Source: JAUCQB01 sp964586235 (lineage in GTDB: Bacteria; Planctomycetota; Phycisphaerae; UBA1845; PWPN01). From it: DNA of 64,000 bases. The stretch covers positions 1 through 64,000 of the forward strand of contig CAZPIO010000013.1 in NCBI GenBank assembly GCA_964586235.1. Reading direction: 5' to 3'. A program made the translations under genes and the position numbers. A model generated the notes under the pieces. That model had not been told where the DNA came from, searched no databases, and saw only the letters and a program-made list of their open reading frames with translations. Positions 25,370-34,441 of this stretch are shown in pieces (position 1 is the first letter of the stretch; each line of letters opens with the position of its first letter).

Positions 25370-26974
25370 CTAGTCCGCGCAGAACGGATCGGCGTCCACG
25401 CCAGGACCGCTCATACAGGCCTGAAGGACGCCGATGTCGACTGAGTCGATGCGACCGCTCAGATTGAGGTCGGCGTTCTCGCACCCGGAGGCCGGGGCAC
25501 CGGCCGTACCGGTCAGACATGCCTGGAGATGACCGAAGTCCTCCTGGTCGACGTCGTTATCAACGTCGAAATCACCCGGCACAGGCCGGACGGTGAGCGT
25601 TACCGTGAAGGTCTCAGGCGTGGGGTCCTCCACGCTGGCAACCTCAAGATGCGCGACATGCTCGCCGGGCCTCAGGGCCGCAACGTCGTAGACCAGCCAG
25701 ATCGTATCGGTTTCGGTGCTGCAGTCACCCGAGCCCGGATCGGCCCAGACCCAGGTCTGATCGCTGGTGATGGTGTAGTGGTAGGTTCCCATGCCGCCAT
25801 TGCTGAGCGTAAAGGAGTCGGTATTGGGCGGCAGCGGGTGAGCCCAGGCCACGCTCTTGGTGATACCGGGCGGCGACAGCACGATGACCGGATCCGAACC
25901 GATGATAATCTGGAAGAAGTCAATGTTGTTCAGGGTACCAGTGATGTACTCAGCATTGACACCCCAGGCCCAGGCCCCGACGTTGGTGGCGGTGTGGCCG
26001 CCCGTTGACCAGCTCACATCCGGGAGCACGTTCTGCCCGTTGTTCTGGGTGATAGACAGCCCGCCGGTCTCATGGTCGGCAGTGACCAGGATCAGCGTGT
26101 CGGTCCGGCCGGCGGCCCAATTGATAACCGTCTGAACGCTTTTGTCAAACTCGAGCACCTCCGGAACGACCCGAGCGATATCGTTGGCGTGGGCCGCATG
26201 GTCAATGTTGCCTCCTTCAACCATTAAAAAGAACCCATCGGGATCGTCGTCCAGGATGTCGAGGGCCTTGGCCGTCATTTCCCGGAGATGAGGCTGGTCT
26301 CCGACGCCGTCGTACTCGTACCGCATGTAGTTGGCGGTCCCGAACTGGCCCGAGAGCAGGCTGACGAGATTCGCGTCGATGCCCAGCATGGCCGCGCCCG
26401 TGGTCACCGCAGTGTAGCCGGCATCCTGGGCCGCCGAGACCGATATCCCGTTTCCACCTCCGCCAAGCAGGACATGGGGCTTCGTCTGCGTGAGGAAGTC
26501 CGTGGCAATCTGGCTCCGGTTGTCGCGGCTCGGTTCGTGGGCTCCGAATGCGCCCGGCGTCGCGCCGGTCATCGCGTCGGTGGTAACCAGCCCAGTGCGC
26601 GCACCACGGGACTTGTAGACTTCCAGAAGCGTCAGCAACGCGCTTCCATCGCCCGGTGTGGCGATCGAGATGACGCCGTTGTTGACCTTGTGGCCCGTCG
26701 CCATGGCGGTTCCGGCCGCGGCCGAGTCGGTGATCGAGGCGTTGGCCGAATAGGTCGTGACCTCGCCGTGGTAGGGAAAGGACTCGAAGCTGAGAACGTA
26801 AGGATTCTCGTACTGGTAGCCGTGCAGGAACATCCCGCCCGCCCGCACGTGATTGAAGCCCATCCCGTCGCCGATCATGAAGATGACGTTCTTGGGCGAC
26901 GCGGCCCAGGCGGGCCCGGCGGACAAGACAAGGAGGCACACCAGCAGGCCGCGATTCAGACAGTACCTGAACAT
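25370..26974 (-). CDS. Secreted alkaline phosphatase with dockerin-like C-terminus
   Basis: 534 residues. Residues 1-24 are a signal peptide ending 'AWA'. Residues 28-350 are an alkaline phosphatase domain: metal site 'FMIGDGMG', nucleophile serine in 'ITDSAAAGTAMATG', metal ligands in 'EGGNIDHAAHAND' and 'TADHETGG', and 'STGGHTATNV'. A beta-sandwich of about 100 residues follows, similar to BACON domains ('FTLSNGGMGTYHYTI'). The last 65 residues contain two EF-hand-like repeats ('DVDNDVDQEDFGHLQACL', 'DLNLSGRIDSVDIGVLQACM'), as in planctomycete dockerin-type anchors. It releases phosphate from organic monoesters outside the cytoplasm. Confidence 0.93.
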   Translation of the reverse strand: MFRYCLNRGLLVCLLVLSAGPAWAASPKNVIFMIGDGMGFNHVRAGGMFLHGYQYENPYVLSFESFPYHGEVTTYSANASITDSAAAGTAMATGHKVNNGVISIATPGDGSALLTLLEVYKSRGARTGLVTTDAMTGATPGAFGAHEPSRDNRSQIATDFLTQTKPHVLLGGGGNGISVSAAQDAGYTAVTTGAAMLGIDANLVSLLSGQFGTANYMRYEYDGVGDQPHLREMTAKALDILDDDPDGFFLMVEGGNIDHAAHANDIARVVPEVLEFDKSVQTVINWAAGRTDTLILVTADHETGGLSITQNNGQNVLPDVSWSTGGHTATNVGAWAWGVNAEYITGTLNNIDFFQIIIGSDPVIVLSPPGITKSVAWAHPLPPNTDSFTLSNGGMGTYHYTITSDQTWVWADPGSGDCSTETDTIWLVYDVAALRPGEHVAHLEVASVEDPTPETFTVTLTVRPVPGDFDVDNDVDQEDFGHLQACLTGTAGAPASGCENADLNLSGRIDSVDIGVLQACMSGPGVDADPFCAD

Positions 26975-27313
26975 GAGTTCATCCCCATGAAAATGATCTA
27001 TGGCTTTTACTTCTATTCGACCCCCACGGAGCCGACTGACGCAATCCGATCCTGCACAGTATCAGTATAGTGGGTCGACCGACGGCATGAAAGCTCTTTG
27101 TGGCGATTCTCGAGGCATCGACGGCACAGAGGCGTCCAAGCCGCTGCACCGACGAGGCACGCCGGCAGGAAAACGCTTCTGACCCGTGCCTTATGATCGG
27201 TCCTGTTCGGAGGCAAAGCCTCGCCATGGCCCCGCCAGACCCACCAGGACAACCGGGCACTGAGCGGGCGCCCGGTCAGCAGAGTGCAAGCAGAAATGCA
27301 CAACATTGCCGGG
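26975..27313. other. Intergenic region upstream of the alkaline phosphatase gene
   Basis: About 340 nt. It contains the candidate phosphatase promoter (27064-27092). I saw no pho-box-like direct repeats. The rest holds nothing recognisable. Confidence 0.35.
27064..27092 (-). promoter_or_regulatory. Candidate promoter of the alkaline phosphatase gene
   Basis: On the minus strand TTTCAT (27092-27087) and TATACT (27069-27064) are 17 nt apart. The -10 matches five of six consensus bases; the -35 is weak. The leader would be about 85 nt. Confidence 0.35.
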
Positions 27314-28822
27314 TTACGTCTTTCCCGGCGGCCGAGCCTCGGCCGGCAAGCCGCCTGCGGGACACGCAACCACAGCTTCAGCCGCGATCTCGCCCGAATG
27401 GACACAGTCAGGGATCCCCACGCCGCCGAACGCGCTGCCGGCGATGGCCAGGCCCGGCCATGCCGCTACCCGCGCGCTGATGTCGGCAACATCGTGGAGA
27501 TGGCCCACAGGGTACTGCGGCATCGACTTCGGCCAGCGATAGAGCTCGACGAATCGCGGCGGCGAGACGACGCCGATCAGATCGCGCAGATCGCGCAGCA
27601 CGGCCCGGCGAAGCTGCTCGTCGCTCATATCGTAAACCTCCGGCTGCATGGCCCCGCCGAGAAACGCCCGCATCAGCACCCAGCCGTCAGGGGCCCGGCC
27701 GGCGAACTTGACGCTGCTGAACGTCACCGCGATCAGCGTTCGCCTCTCGATCGCGGGTACGACGAAGCCGAAACCGTTCAGCGGGTTGGGCACATCCTCG
27801 CGGCGGAACGCCAGCGACATGGTGGCTGACGAGGCGTACTCGATCGAGGCCAGCTTGTCGGCTAGCATCGCATCAAACGGTCGGACAAGCTTGGCCGATC
27901 CGTGGGCCCCGCAGGTAAGGATCACGGCATCGGCCGTCTCGAAACTGCGGTCTGCCGTCGAAACCTGCCATCGCCCCCCGATCTGGGTGATTCGGGTGAC
28001 CGGAGCATTCATCCGGACCGAGCCGGCCGGCAGGCGCGAGCTCAACACCTCGATCAGCCGCGACATGCCCGAGGCGAGTGAAACGAACATGCTGTAACGG
28101 GCCCCGCTGTCGACGCTCTGCTTCGTCTGGCGCTCGCGGACCGCCCGGGCCATGGCCTTGGCGCCTCGCCGCATCGCCAGGATCAGGCTGCGGTGCTCTG
28201 CCTCCATTTCCAGGAACCGCGGCATCGTGGCCCGCAGGCTGAGCTTCTCGGGATCGGCCGTGTAGATCCCCCCCACCAGCGGCTGGGCGACCCGCTCCAG
28301 GGCCTCCCGGCCGAATCGCCGCCGGACAAAAGATGCCAGACTCTCGTCGCCGTCGCTCCCGTGGTCCTTCGCCGGCAGAACCAGGTCCAGCCCCATCCTC
28401 AGCTTGCCCGGCCAGGAGAACAATCGGCTGGTCACAAAAGGCATGATCCGAGAGGGCGCCAAGAGCAGGAAACCCTCGGGAATGGGATAAAGCCTGCCCT
28501 TGCGAACAACGAAGGTCCGCCGGCAGGCGGGATTGGTGGCTATGATCTCGCCGGCGAGCCCGAGGCGCCTGCAGAGCGCCAATCCCCAAGGCTTCTGGGT
28601 AATGAAGGAATCGGGACCTGCCTCAACCAGGAACCCATCGTGCCGGTTCGTGACAATCGAGCCGCCGAGTTGATCGCTCGCCTCCAGAACGCGAACGCTG
28701 ACCGGCAAACCCTTCTCAGCGGCCAGCTCGACCACGCGGTGAGCGGCCGCCATGCCCGAGACCCCACCACCGACAATCAGGATCTGCTTATTGTGTGGAA
28801 GTGCCTCAGCCATTTGCGACAT
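27314..28822 (-). CDS. hemY: Protoporphyrinogen/coproporphyrinogen oxidase (HemY/CgoX type)
   Basis: 502 residues. The N-terminal FAD dinucleotide-binding loop is 'ILIVGGGVSGMAAAHRV', followed by 'LEASDQLGGSI', 'GFLVEAGPDSFI' and the substrate-domain 'AQPLVGGIYTADPEKLSLRA'. The C-terminal FAD contact is 'IAGSAFGGVGIPDCVHSGE'. The enzyme takes six electrons from the porphyrinogen using oxygen, late in haem synthesis. Whether it acts on the proto- or copro- substrate cannot be decided here because no other haem genes are nearby. GGGA lies just before ATG 28822. Confidence 0.92.
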   Translation of the reverse strand: MSQMAEALPHNKQILIVGGGVSGMAAAHRVVELAAEKGLPVSVRVLEASDQLGGSIVTNRHDGFLVEAGPDSFITQKPWGLALCRRLGLAGEIIATNPACRRTFVVRKGRLYPIPEGFLLLAPSRIMPFVTSRLFSWPGKLRMGLDLVLPAKDHGSDGDESLASFVRRRFGREALERVAQPLVGGIYTADPEKLSLRATMPRFLEMEAEHRSLILAMRRGAKAMARAVRERQTKQSVDSGARYSMFVSLASGMSRLIEVLSSRLPAGSVRMNAPVTRITQIGGRWQVSTADRSFETADAVILTCGAHGSAKLVRPFDAMLADKLASIEYASSATMSLAFRREDVPNPLNGFGFVVPAIERRTLIAVTFSSVKFAGRAPDGWVLMRAFLGGAMQPEVYDMSDEQLRRAVLRDLRDLIGVVSPPRFVELYRWPKSMPQYPVGHLHDVADISARVAAWPGLAIAGSAFGGVGIPDCVHSGEIAAEAVVACPAGGLPAEARPPGKT

Positions 28823-29172
28823 TCATTCCCTGCGCAAATCACGCGCCGGCCGGACAAGCCCGTATGTGATTGCGGCCCACTATCACGATGCCGTCAGGGC
28901 ACTGTGATCTCATCATCCTGCCTCCGGACGGCAATAACTGCAAGCTCGCGACACCGCCGGCGTGGAACCCGGGTGCATGAGAGTTCAGGCGGGCCAGCGA
29001 CGGGCCCAATTCAGAACCCGGAGCGCAAGCGACGGGCCCGGTTCAGAACCCGGAGCGCAAGCGACGGGCCCGTGACCGCCCCCCGTAAGTCGGGCAAGAG
29101 CGGGCCAGACCGCGAGCCGGTCGACAATCGGAGACCCGTTCGCTTGCGGTGGATGAGGGTCAACCACCCAGA
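28823..29172. other. Divergent intergenic region upstream of hemY
   Basis: About 350 nt between the divergent hemY and thioredoxin-domain genes. It contains the 32-bp direct repeat (28997-29072) and, at its right end, the promoter of the thioredoxin-domain gene. No gene seen. Confidence 0.4.
28997..29072. repeat. 32-bp tandem direct repeat, 2.4 copies
   Basis: Units 28997-29028 and 29029-29060 differ only at two bases (CCCAATTC versus CCCGGTTC); a third unit is cut after 12 bases. The unit starts GCGACGGGCCC and ends GGAGCGCAA. Internal halves GGGCCCGGTTC and GAACCCGG can pair into a hairpin. It looks like a mobile or recombination-expanded intergenic repeat. Confidence 0.8.
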
Positions 29173-29181
29173 TGGTATAAT
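29173..29181 (+). promoter_or_regulatory. Extended -10 promoter of the thioredoxin-domain gene
   Basis: TGGTATAAT: a perfect TATAAT at 29176-29181 preceded by the TGn extended -10 element. No good -35 is present, as usual for extended -10 promoters. The expected start near 29188 leaves a leader of about 38 nt. Confidence 0.6.
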
Positions 29182-29225
29182 CAGATGCCGAATCCTGGGC
29201 ACGACTTGGCAAAGGGGCAGGCACG

Positions 29226-31169
29226 ATGACGCACGAGCATCCGAAAACCGTCCTGTGGGCAGCGGCCGTGGTCTTCCTCGTCGCAGGGGCGGCCTGGGGG
29301 CAGGACAGCGACGACGCGGAGTCGGACGAGAAACAGCCGCAGACCGCTCCGGCGGCAACCCAGCCGACCGGGCCGTTGATCGAAGGGCTCGTCCTCAACT
29401 ATGTCGGCGGCGGCATCGCGGGCGCCCGCGTGCGAATCGAGGCACTCGATGCCAGACCCGACGACCCGCCCCTGGCCGAGTGCGAGACCAGCAAGAGCGG
29501 CGATATTTCGGTTCGTCTGCCAAGGCCGGTCAACACTAAGGTCCGCGTCCGCATTCAAATGGACGGATACGACGAGTACGTGCAGGAAATCGATCCGACC
29601 GACCCGGACGAACCGCCGTTCATCGACGCGACACTTGAAGGGGCCGCGAGCATCTCCGGAGTGGTCAGAGCCAGGTCGACCGGCAAGCCCGTCAAAGACG
29701 CCAAGGTGATGTGCGAAAGCGGCGGCCGCGAGCTCACGGCCAAGACCGATGCACAAGGAAGATACACACTGAAAGGGGTTGTCAGAGGCCAGGCACGCCT
29801 GAAGGTCCGGGCCGACGGTTTCGCCACCGTGCGTCTCGGGATCGAAGTGGAGGACGCGAAAACGGAAGAGGACATCGAGCTGCTGGCCGAGCGGCCGGTC
29901 GAGCTCACCGTGGTTACCAGCGAGGGCGACCCGGCCAACGAGGTGTTGATCGAGGGGTGGATTGAGTCCTCCAACACCTACGTCGAAGCGATGACCGACG
30001 CGCGGGGCCGGGCAATGCTCAGAGGCGTCGGCGAGGAGGTTGAGGAGATCCGCGTGCGGCTGAACGGTCCTGACTACGTTCGCATGACCGATTTCGAGGA
30101 GCGAATCGAGATCACCACCTCCCAGCCCGCGACAGACACCATGCCCGAAGGTCCCGCGCCGGTCCGTCAGCGGATCATCGTCCACCGAGCGGCAAAGGCC
30201 CTCGGCACGGTCACGAACGCTGCCGGCGCCCCCGTCGTCGGCGTCCGGGTCACAGCAGGCCGGACCCTCCGTTCCAACATGCCGGTCACCTGGACGGGGC
30301 AGGAAGGCACCTATGAACTCAAGGGCCTGCCGGCCGCGAAAGTCACATTGACGTTCCAGCACCCCGATTACGCCCCGGACGTTCGAGAGGTGGAACTGAA
30401 AACGGACCAGCCGGGCAAGGCAGACGTCAAACTCGACGAAGGCGGACCGATCGCCGGGCAGGTGCTCGATTCGGACAACCAGCCCATCGAGCATGCATGG
30501 CTGGCGGTCGAAGATTGGAAGGGATACCAGACGATCGGGATGCGCGTGGCCACCGACAAGGACGGCAAGTTCCTCTTCGAGCACGCGCCCGAGGGCGAGA
30601 TCACCTTCACGGTGGTCAAGGCCGGATACGGCGGGCCGATCCGGCAGGCGATGACCGCCGGCAAGAAAGACTATCGCATTGTGCTGGAACGATCGGCGGC
30701 CGTGGCGGAGGGCGGCGGGCGCGGCCCGACCGGGGAGGTCAGGATCGCCGTGGGCCGGACGGTGCCGGATTTCACACTGACCGGCGTCGACGGCACGAGA
30801 TACAAGCTGTCGGAAATGAAGGGCAAGTATGTGTTCCTCGACTTCTGGGCGAGCTGGTGCCCGCCCTGCGTCAAGGAAATGCCCAACATCAAGGCCCTTC
30901 ATGAGGCAATGAAAGACCGCGCCGACTTCGTGCTGATCGGCGTCAACCTGGACAGCGAAACCAAGGATTTCAAGACCTTCGTGGAGAAGAACAAGATCGC
31001 CTGGCCGCAGGTCTCCGGACCCGAATCGGGTGCTGAAGAAACCTTCGAAATGCTCGACGGCCTGGGCATCCCCTACACGTGTCTCATCGGCCCCGACGGC
31101 CGGATGATCGCCCAGCACCTCTTCGGGTCCAAGACGACCGAAGAGGTTAAGAAGAATCTGAAGGATTAG
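29226..31169 (+). CDS. Secreted thioredoxin-fold (TlpA-like) protein with tandem carboxypeptidase-regulatory-like domains
   Basis: 647 residues. A signal peptide (about 1-25, 'AGAAWG') is followed by an acidic Gln/Pro linker. Four beta-sandwich repeats resembling CarboxypepD_reg domains follow ('EGLVLNYVGGGIAGARVRIEA', 'SGVVRARSTGKPVKDAKV', 'LGTVTNAAGAPVVGVRV', 'AGQVLDSDNQPIEHAWL', each given as a short landmark). Residues 510-647 are a TlpA/ResA-type thioredoxin domain with 'DFWASWCPPCVKEMP'. The WCPPC site suggests a periplasmic thiol-disulfide exchange role. GGGG lies near the ATG, and an extended -10 promoter precedes it. The substrate is unknown. Confidence 0.88.
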   Translation: MTHEHPKTVLWAAAVVFLVAGAAWGQDSDDAESDEKQPQTAPAATQPTGPLIEGLVLNYVGGGIAGARVRIEALDARPDDPPLAECETSKSGDISVRLPRPVNTKVRVRIQMDGYDEYVQEIDPTDPDEPPFIDATLEGAASISGVVRARSTGKPVKDAKVMCESGGRELTAKTDAQGRYTLKGVVRGQARLKVRADGFATVRLGIEVEDAKTEEDIELLAERPVELTVVTSEGDPANEVLIEGWIESSNTYVEAMTDARGRAMLRGVGEEVEEIRVRLNGPDYVRMTDFEERIEITTSQPATDTMPEGPAPVRQRIIVHRAAKALGTVTNAAGAPVVGVRVTAGRTLRSNMPVTWTGQEGTYELKGLPAAKVTLTFQHPDYAPDVREVELKTDQPGKADVKLDEGGPIAGQVLDSDNQPIEHAWLAVEDWKGYQTIGMRVATDKDGKFLFEHAPEGEITFTVVKAGYGGPIRQAMTAGKKDYRIVLERSAAVAEGGGRGPTGEVRIAVGRTVPDFTLTGVDGTRYKLSEMKGKYVFLDFWASWCPPCVKEMPNIKALHEAMKDRADFVLIGVNLDSETKDFKTFVEKNKIAWPQVSGPESGAEETFEMLDGLGIPYTCLIGPDGRMIAQHLFGSKTTEEVKKNLKD

Positions 31170-31245
31170 ACGGCGCGGCTGGAAACCGCCCCGAGGGTCC
31201 AGGGTTCAGGACTGAAACAGGACACTGTCTGCGCCTTTCAGAAGA

Positions 31246-33009
31246 TCACAGCCACAGCCCGGAGAACGTGATCATCAATCCGATGACGATGATCGCGAAA
31301 AGGCCCCACCATAGCACGACGCTGGTGTACCAGTGACCGCCGAGATTGCTGAAGATGTTCAACTTCCGCCAGTTGAAGGTCAGGTCGTCGGTAACCTGCT
31401 CCGGCCGCGGCGCGGGCGTCAGCAGACTGACGACGACGCACACGATGATCGCCATGAGCCAGGAGACAACCGCCTGGTTGCCAAACGGCGACAGCCAGTT
31501 GGCGAGGCTGCCTGACAGGATTTCCCGCCACAGGCACAGCTTGATCGCGATGGTCACGAGGAAGCCTGTCACCACCGCTGCGGTCGCGCCGTACCCGTTA
31601 ACCCGGCGAAAGAGAATGCCCAGCAGGAAGATCGCACCGAACGGTGGGGCGAAGAACGCGTAGAGGTTCTGCACGTAATTGAAAAGACCCTCGCCGCGAC
31701 GGGCGATCAGCAGGGCCAGCAGGATCGCCAGAGCCAGGAATCCGATGGCGGCAAACCGGCCCGTCCACACCAGGGTTCTCTCCGAGGCCCCCGGCCGGAT
31801 CATCTGCTTGTAGATGTCCAGCGTGAAGATGGTCGCCGTGGAGTTCAGAACCGCCTGCACGGTGGATTGAATGGCCCCGAACAGCGCGGCCAGGAACAGC
31901 CCGCGAAGACCAATCGGAATCAGTGTCTGAAGCAGGTGAATGTAGCCTTTGTCGGCCTCGGGCCCAACCTTGTCCCAGGGCAGGCTGAGAATCTCCGGAT
32001 TCTTGGCGAACAGGATCAGGCCCGGCAGCACGACGATGGTCGGCAGAATGATCTTCAGGTAACCGGCCAGAACAATGCCCATGCGCGCGTGGTACATGTT
32101 CTTGGCCCCGAGCACCCGCTGGATCATGAACTGGTTGATGACGTTGTACCAGATGCTCACCGTGAAGGTGATCAGGATCAGGCTCGACCAGGGGATCAGT
32201 ATGTGCGTCGCCGGTTGAATCACCGAAAGCCGGTTGTACGTCTCCTGGCCGGGCACGATGTCCTGGACATGTTTTGCCACTGCCTCCTTCCACACGCCCG
32301 AGTTGGCCTGATTCCTTTCGATCATAATCTTGAAACCATCGACGATCGACCCCTCCTCGGGCGAAAGACTCTGCAACCCGAGAATGGTGACCATCAAACC
32401 GCCCGCCACCATGACGATCACGGTGAAAACGTCGGCCCAGGCCGCCGAACTCAAGCCGCCGTAGATCGCCCAGGCGGCCGCCGCGATGGCCAGGATCGTC
32501 ACCGCGAACCACAGGTCCCAGCCAAAGAGCTTCTGAATCGCCACGCCCCCGCCGTACAGCACGCCCGCCAGGAAGGCCAGCACATTGGTGACCACGGTGG
32601 CGATGGCAAACGCCTGCCGAAGCACATGGTTGAAGCGCCGCTCCATAAACTCGGGTGCGGTGAAGACCTTGGAAGCCAGCAGGAAGGGGATGAAGAACCA
32701 GATCAGAATGCTGAACGAGAGGATGTTGCCCCATTCGAAGAGGGCGGCACAGATCCCGACCATGAAGGCCGAGCCGATCATACCGATGAAGTGTTCGGAG
32801 CTGATGTTGGAGGCGATAAACGAACTGCCGACGACGTACCACGGCAGGCTGCGGCCGGCCAGGAAGTAGTCGTCGGATTGCGATTTCTTCCGCCGGCCGG
32901 CCCAGTAGCCGATCATCGACAGGACCACGAAATACGAGAGAAACGCGAAGTAGTCCCAGGCGCCAAGGTGGAACGACTCCAGGCCCTTCAGCGAGGTCGA
33001 AGCGATCAT
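31246..33009 (-). CDS. Sodium:solute symporter (SSS family)
   Basis: 587 residues with about 14 membrane segments. Landmarks are 'DYFLAGRSLPWYVVGSSFIASNISSEHFIGM' region near residue 45 (sodium-binding TM1), 'APEFMERRF' and 'AIYGGLSSAAWADVFTVIVM' with the conserved 'GG..AV.WTD'-like block. The SSS family imports sugars, amino acids or nucleosides with Na+. The closest subgroup appears to be the SglT/VPS0 sugar transporters, and the neighbouring sugar genes agree. GGGAG lies 6 nt before ATG 33009. Confidence 0.92.
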   Translation of the reverse strand: MIASTSLKGLESFHLGAWDYFAFLSYFVVLSMIGYWAGRRKKSQSDDYFLAGRSLPWYVVGSSFIASNISSEHFIGMIGSAFMVGICAALFEWGNILSFSILIWFFIPFLLASKVFTAPEFMERRFNHVLRQAFAIATVVTNVLAFLAGVLYGGGVAIQKLFGWDLWFAVTILAIAAAAWAIYGGLSSAAWADVFTVIVMVAGGLMVTILGLQSLSPEEGSIVDGFKIMIERNQANSGVWKEAVAKHVQDIVPGQETYNRLSVIQPATHILIPWSSLILITFTVSIWYNVINQFMIQRVLGAKNMYHARMGIVLAGYLKIILPTIVVLPGLILFAKNPEILSLPWDKVGPEADKGYIHLLQTLIPIGLRGLFLAALFGAIQSTVQAVLNSTATIFTLDIYKQMIRPGASERTLVWTGRFAAIGFLALAILLALLIARRGEGLFNYVQNLYAFFAPPFGAIFLLGILFRRVNGYGATAAVVTGFLVTIAIKLCLWREILSGSLANWLSPFGNQAVVSWLMAIIVCVVVSLLTPAPRPEQVTDDLTFNWRKLNIFSNLGGHWYTSVVLWWGLFAIIVIGLMITFSGLWL

Positions 33010-33106
33010 GTCATCTCCCGGTTTGTACTCACGGACAATCGAGGCGACATCCTAAGGGATGGCGGCCGGTCTGATCAATCTGCCGGCGAAACAGGCAGAA
33101 GCTCTC

Positions 33107-33135
33107 ATGACGCCCCGGCCCCCGTTTGGTAGACT
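33107..33135 (+). promoter_or_regulatory. Promoter of the DUF5009-like gene
   Basis: ATGACG (33107-33112) and TAGACT (33130-33135) are 17 nt apart. The -10 is extended (TGG before TAGACT). The leader would be about 55 nt. Confidence 0.5.
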
Positions 33136-33197
33136 GTGGGACCTTTCGGCAGCACCGACAGCGCTGCTGAAACAACTGACCCACGGAGCATGACACA

Positions 33198-34307
33198 ATG
33201 AAGCTCACAGGCCCTCGCTCGGACGGCGGCAGGCTCACATCCATCGATGCCCTCCGCGGGTTCGACATGTTCTGGATCATTGGAGGGGATTGGATCTTCC
33301 GGGGACTGGTCAAGGCCTGCCAGTGGGAGTGGCTGAAGGATCTGGCCCCGCAGATGAAGCACGTCGACTGGGAAGGCTTCCACTTCATCGACCTGATCAT
33401 GCCGCTGTTCCTGTTCATTACCGGAGCAGCCATGCCGTTCTCGTTCGCCAAGCGACTGGCCGCCGCCGACAGCAAGACACCGCTCTACCTCCACATCATC
33501 AAACGGACGATCATTCTGTTTGTCCTCGGAATGATCGCCCAGGGCAATCTCCTGGCGTACGATCTCTCGAAGCTGAAGCTGTTCTCGAACACGCTGCAGG
33601 CCATCGCGGCCGGCTACCTGATCGCCTCCGTGATCATGCTCAATCTTGGCGTCCGATGGCAGGTCATCGTCACGGCCGGCCTGCTGCTCGGCTACTGGGC
33701 GCTGCTGTCATGGGTGGCGGTGCCTGGCCACGGTACCGGCGTGCTGACGCCGGAGGGCAACTTGGCGATCTGGCTGGATCACCAGATCCTCGGCCGGTTC
33801 CAGGACGGGACCCCCTACTCGTGGATCCTCAGCAGCCTGACCTTCGCGTGTACGGTGATGATGGGCGCCCTGGCGGGACAGTTGCTGCGATCGAGCATCA
33901 GGCCGGGGACCAAGGCAGTGTGGCTCCTGGCCGCGGGCCTCGGCTGCTGTGCGCTGGGATGGGGTTGGGGCAGGTGGTTCCCGATCATCAAGCACATCTG
34001 GAGCAGCTCGTTCGTGCTCTATTCAGGCGGTCTCAGCCTCCTGCTGCTCGGGCTGTTCTATCTCGTGATCGACGTCTGGGGTTGGCGCAAATGGGCATTC
34101 GGCTTCACCGTGATCGGCATGAATGCGATCGCGGTGTACATGGCGACCCGGCTTGTCGACTTCCGCGGCATTGCCGACGTTTTCGTCAAAGGGTTGAACC
34201 CCCACGTCGGCCCATGGCAGGAGCTCATCCGGGGAACGGCCGGCTTCGCCCTGATCTGGCTGATTCTCTACTGGATGTACCGCAAGAAGTCGTTCGTGAA
34301 AATATGA
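33198..34307 (+). CDS. DUF5009/NagX-like polytopic membrane protein
   Basis: 369 residues with about ten membrane segments. The N-terminal block 'LTSIDALRGFDMFWIIGGDW' followed by 'FHFIDLIMPLFLFITGAAM' is the signature of the heparan-alpha-glucosaminide N-acetyltransferase-like (DUF5009/NagX) family, related to the acyltransferase-3 fold. Human HGSNAT acetylates terminal glucosamine across the lysosomal membrane. Bacterial homologues often lie in polysaccharide utilisation loci, but their reaction is mostly untested. GGAG lies before the ATG at 33198. Confidence 0.87.
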   Translation: MKLTGPRSDGGRLTSIDALRGFDMFWIIGGDWIFRGLVKACQWEWLKDLAPQMKHVDWEGFHFIDLIMPLFLFITGAAMPFSFAKRLAAADSKTPLYLHIIKRTIILFVLGMIAQGNLLAYDLSKLKLFSNTLQAIAAGYLIASVIMLNLGVRWQVIVTAGLLLGYWALLSWVAVPGHGTGVLTPEGNLAIWLDHQILGRFQDGTPYSWILSSLTFACTVMMGALAGQLLRSSIRPGTKAVWLLAAGLGCCALGWGWGRWFPIIKHIWSSSFVLYSGGLSLLLLGLFYLVIDVWGWRKWAFGFTVIGMNAIAVYMATRLVDFRGIADVFVKGLNPHVGPWQELIRGTAGFALIWLILYWMYRKKSFVKI

Positions 34308-34376
34308 TTCCGAGCTGCCACCGGCCACTCGGCTCATTGGGGTAACGCGGAGGCGAGGCCGGCCTGCCGGAAGGAA

Positions 34377-34398
34377 GTGCCGACGAGGGCGTCGGCAC
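34377..34398. repeat. 8-bp inverted repeat between convergent genes
   Basis: GTGCCGAC (34377-34384) and GTCGGCAC (34391-34398) with loop GAGGGC. It lies between two convergent stop codons (34307 and 34442). A second partial echo (GCCGGTGCCCTCGCCGGC) follows. No T-run, but the location suits a bidirectional transcription barrier. Confidence 0.5.
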
Positions 34399-34441
34399 CA
34401 CTTGTGGGGCCGGTGCCCTCGCCGGCCCATGTGACCCATCA

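Noticed and set aside
25370..27313. Pho regulon box upstream of the alkaline phosphatase
   Set aside because: No pair of CTGTCAT-like direct repeats at 11-nt spacing was seen.
29181..31118. Long minus-strand frame opposite the thioredoxin-domain gene
   Set aside because: The plus-strand protein has a signal peptide, WCPPC and a perfect TATAAT promoter; the antisense product shows no family features.
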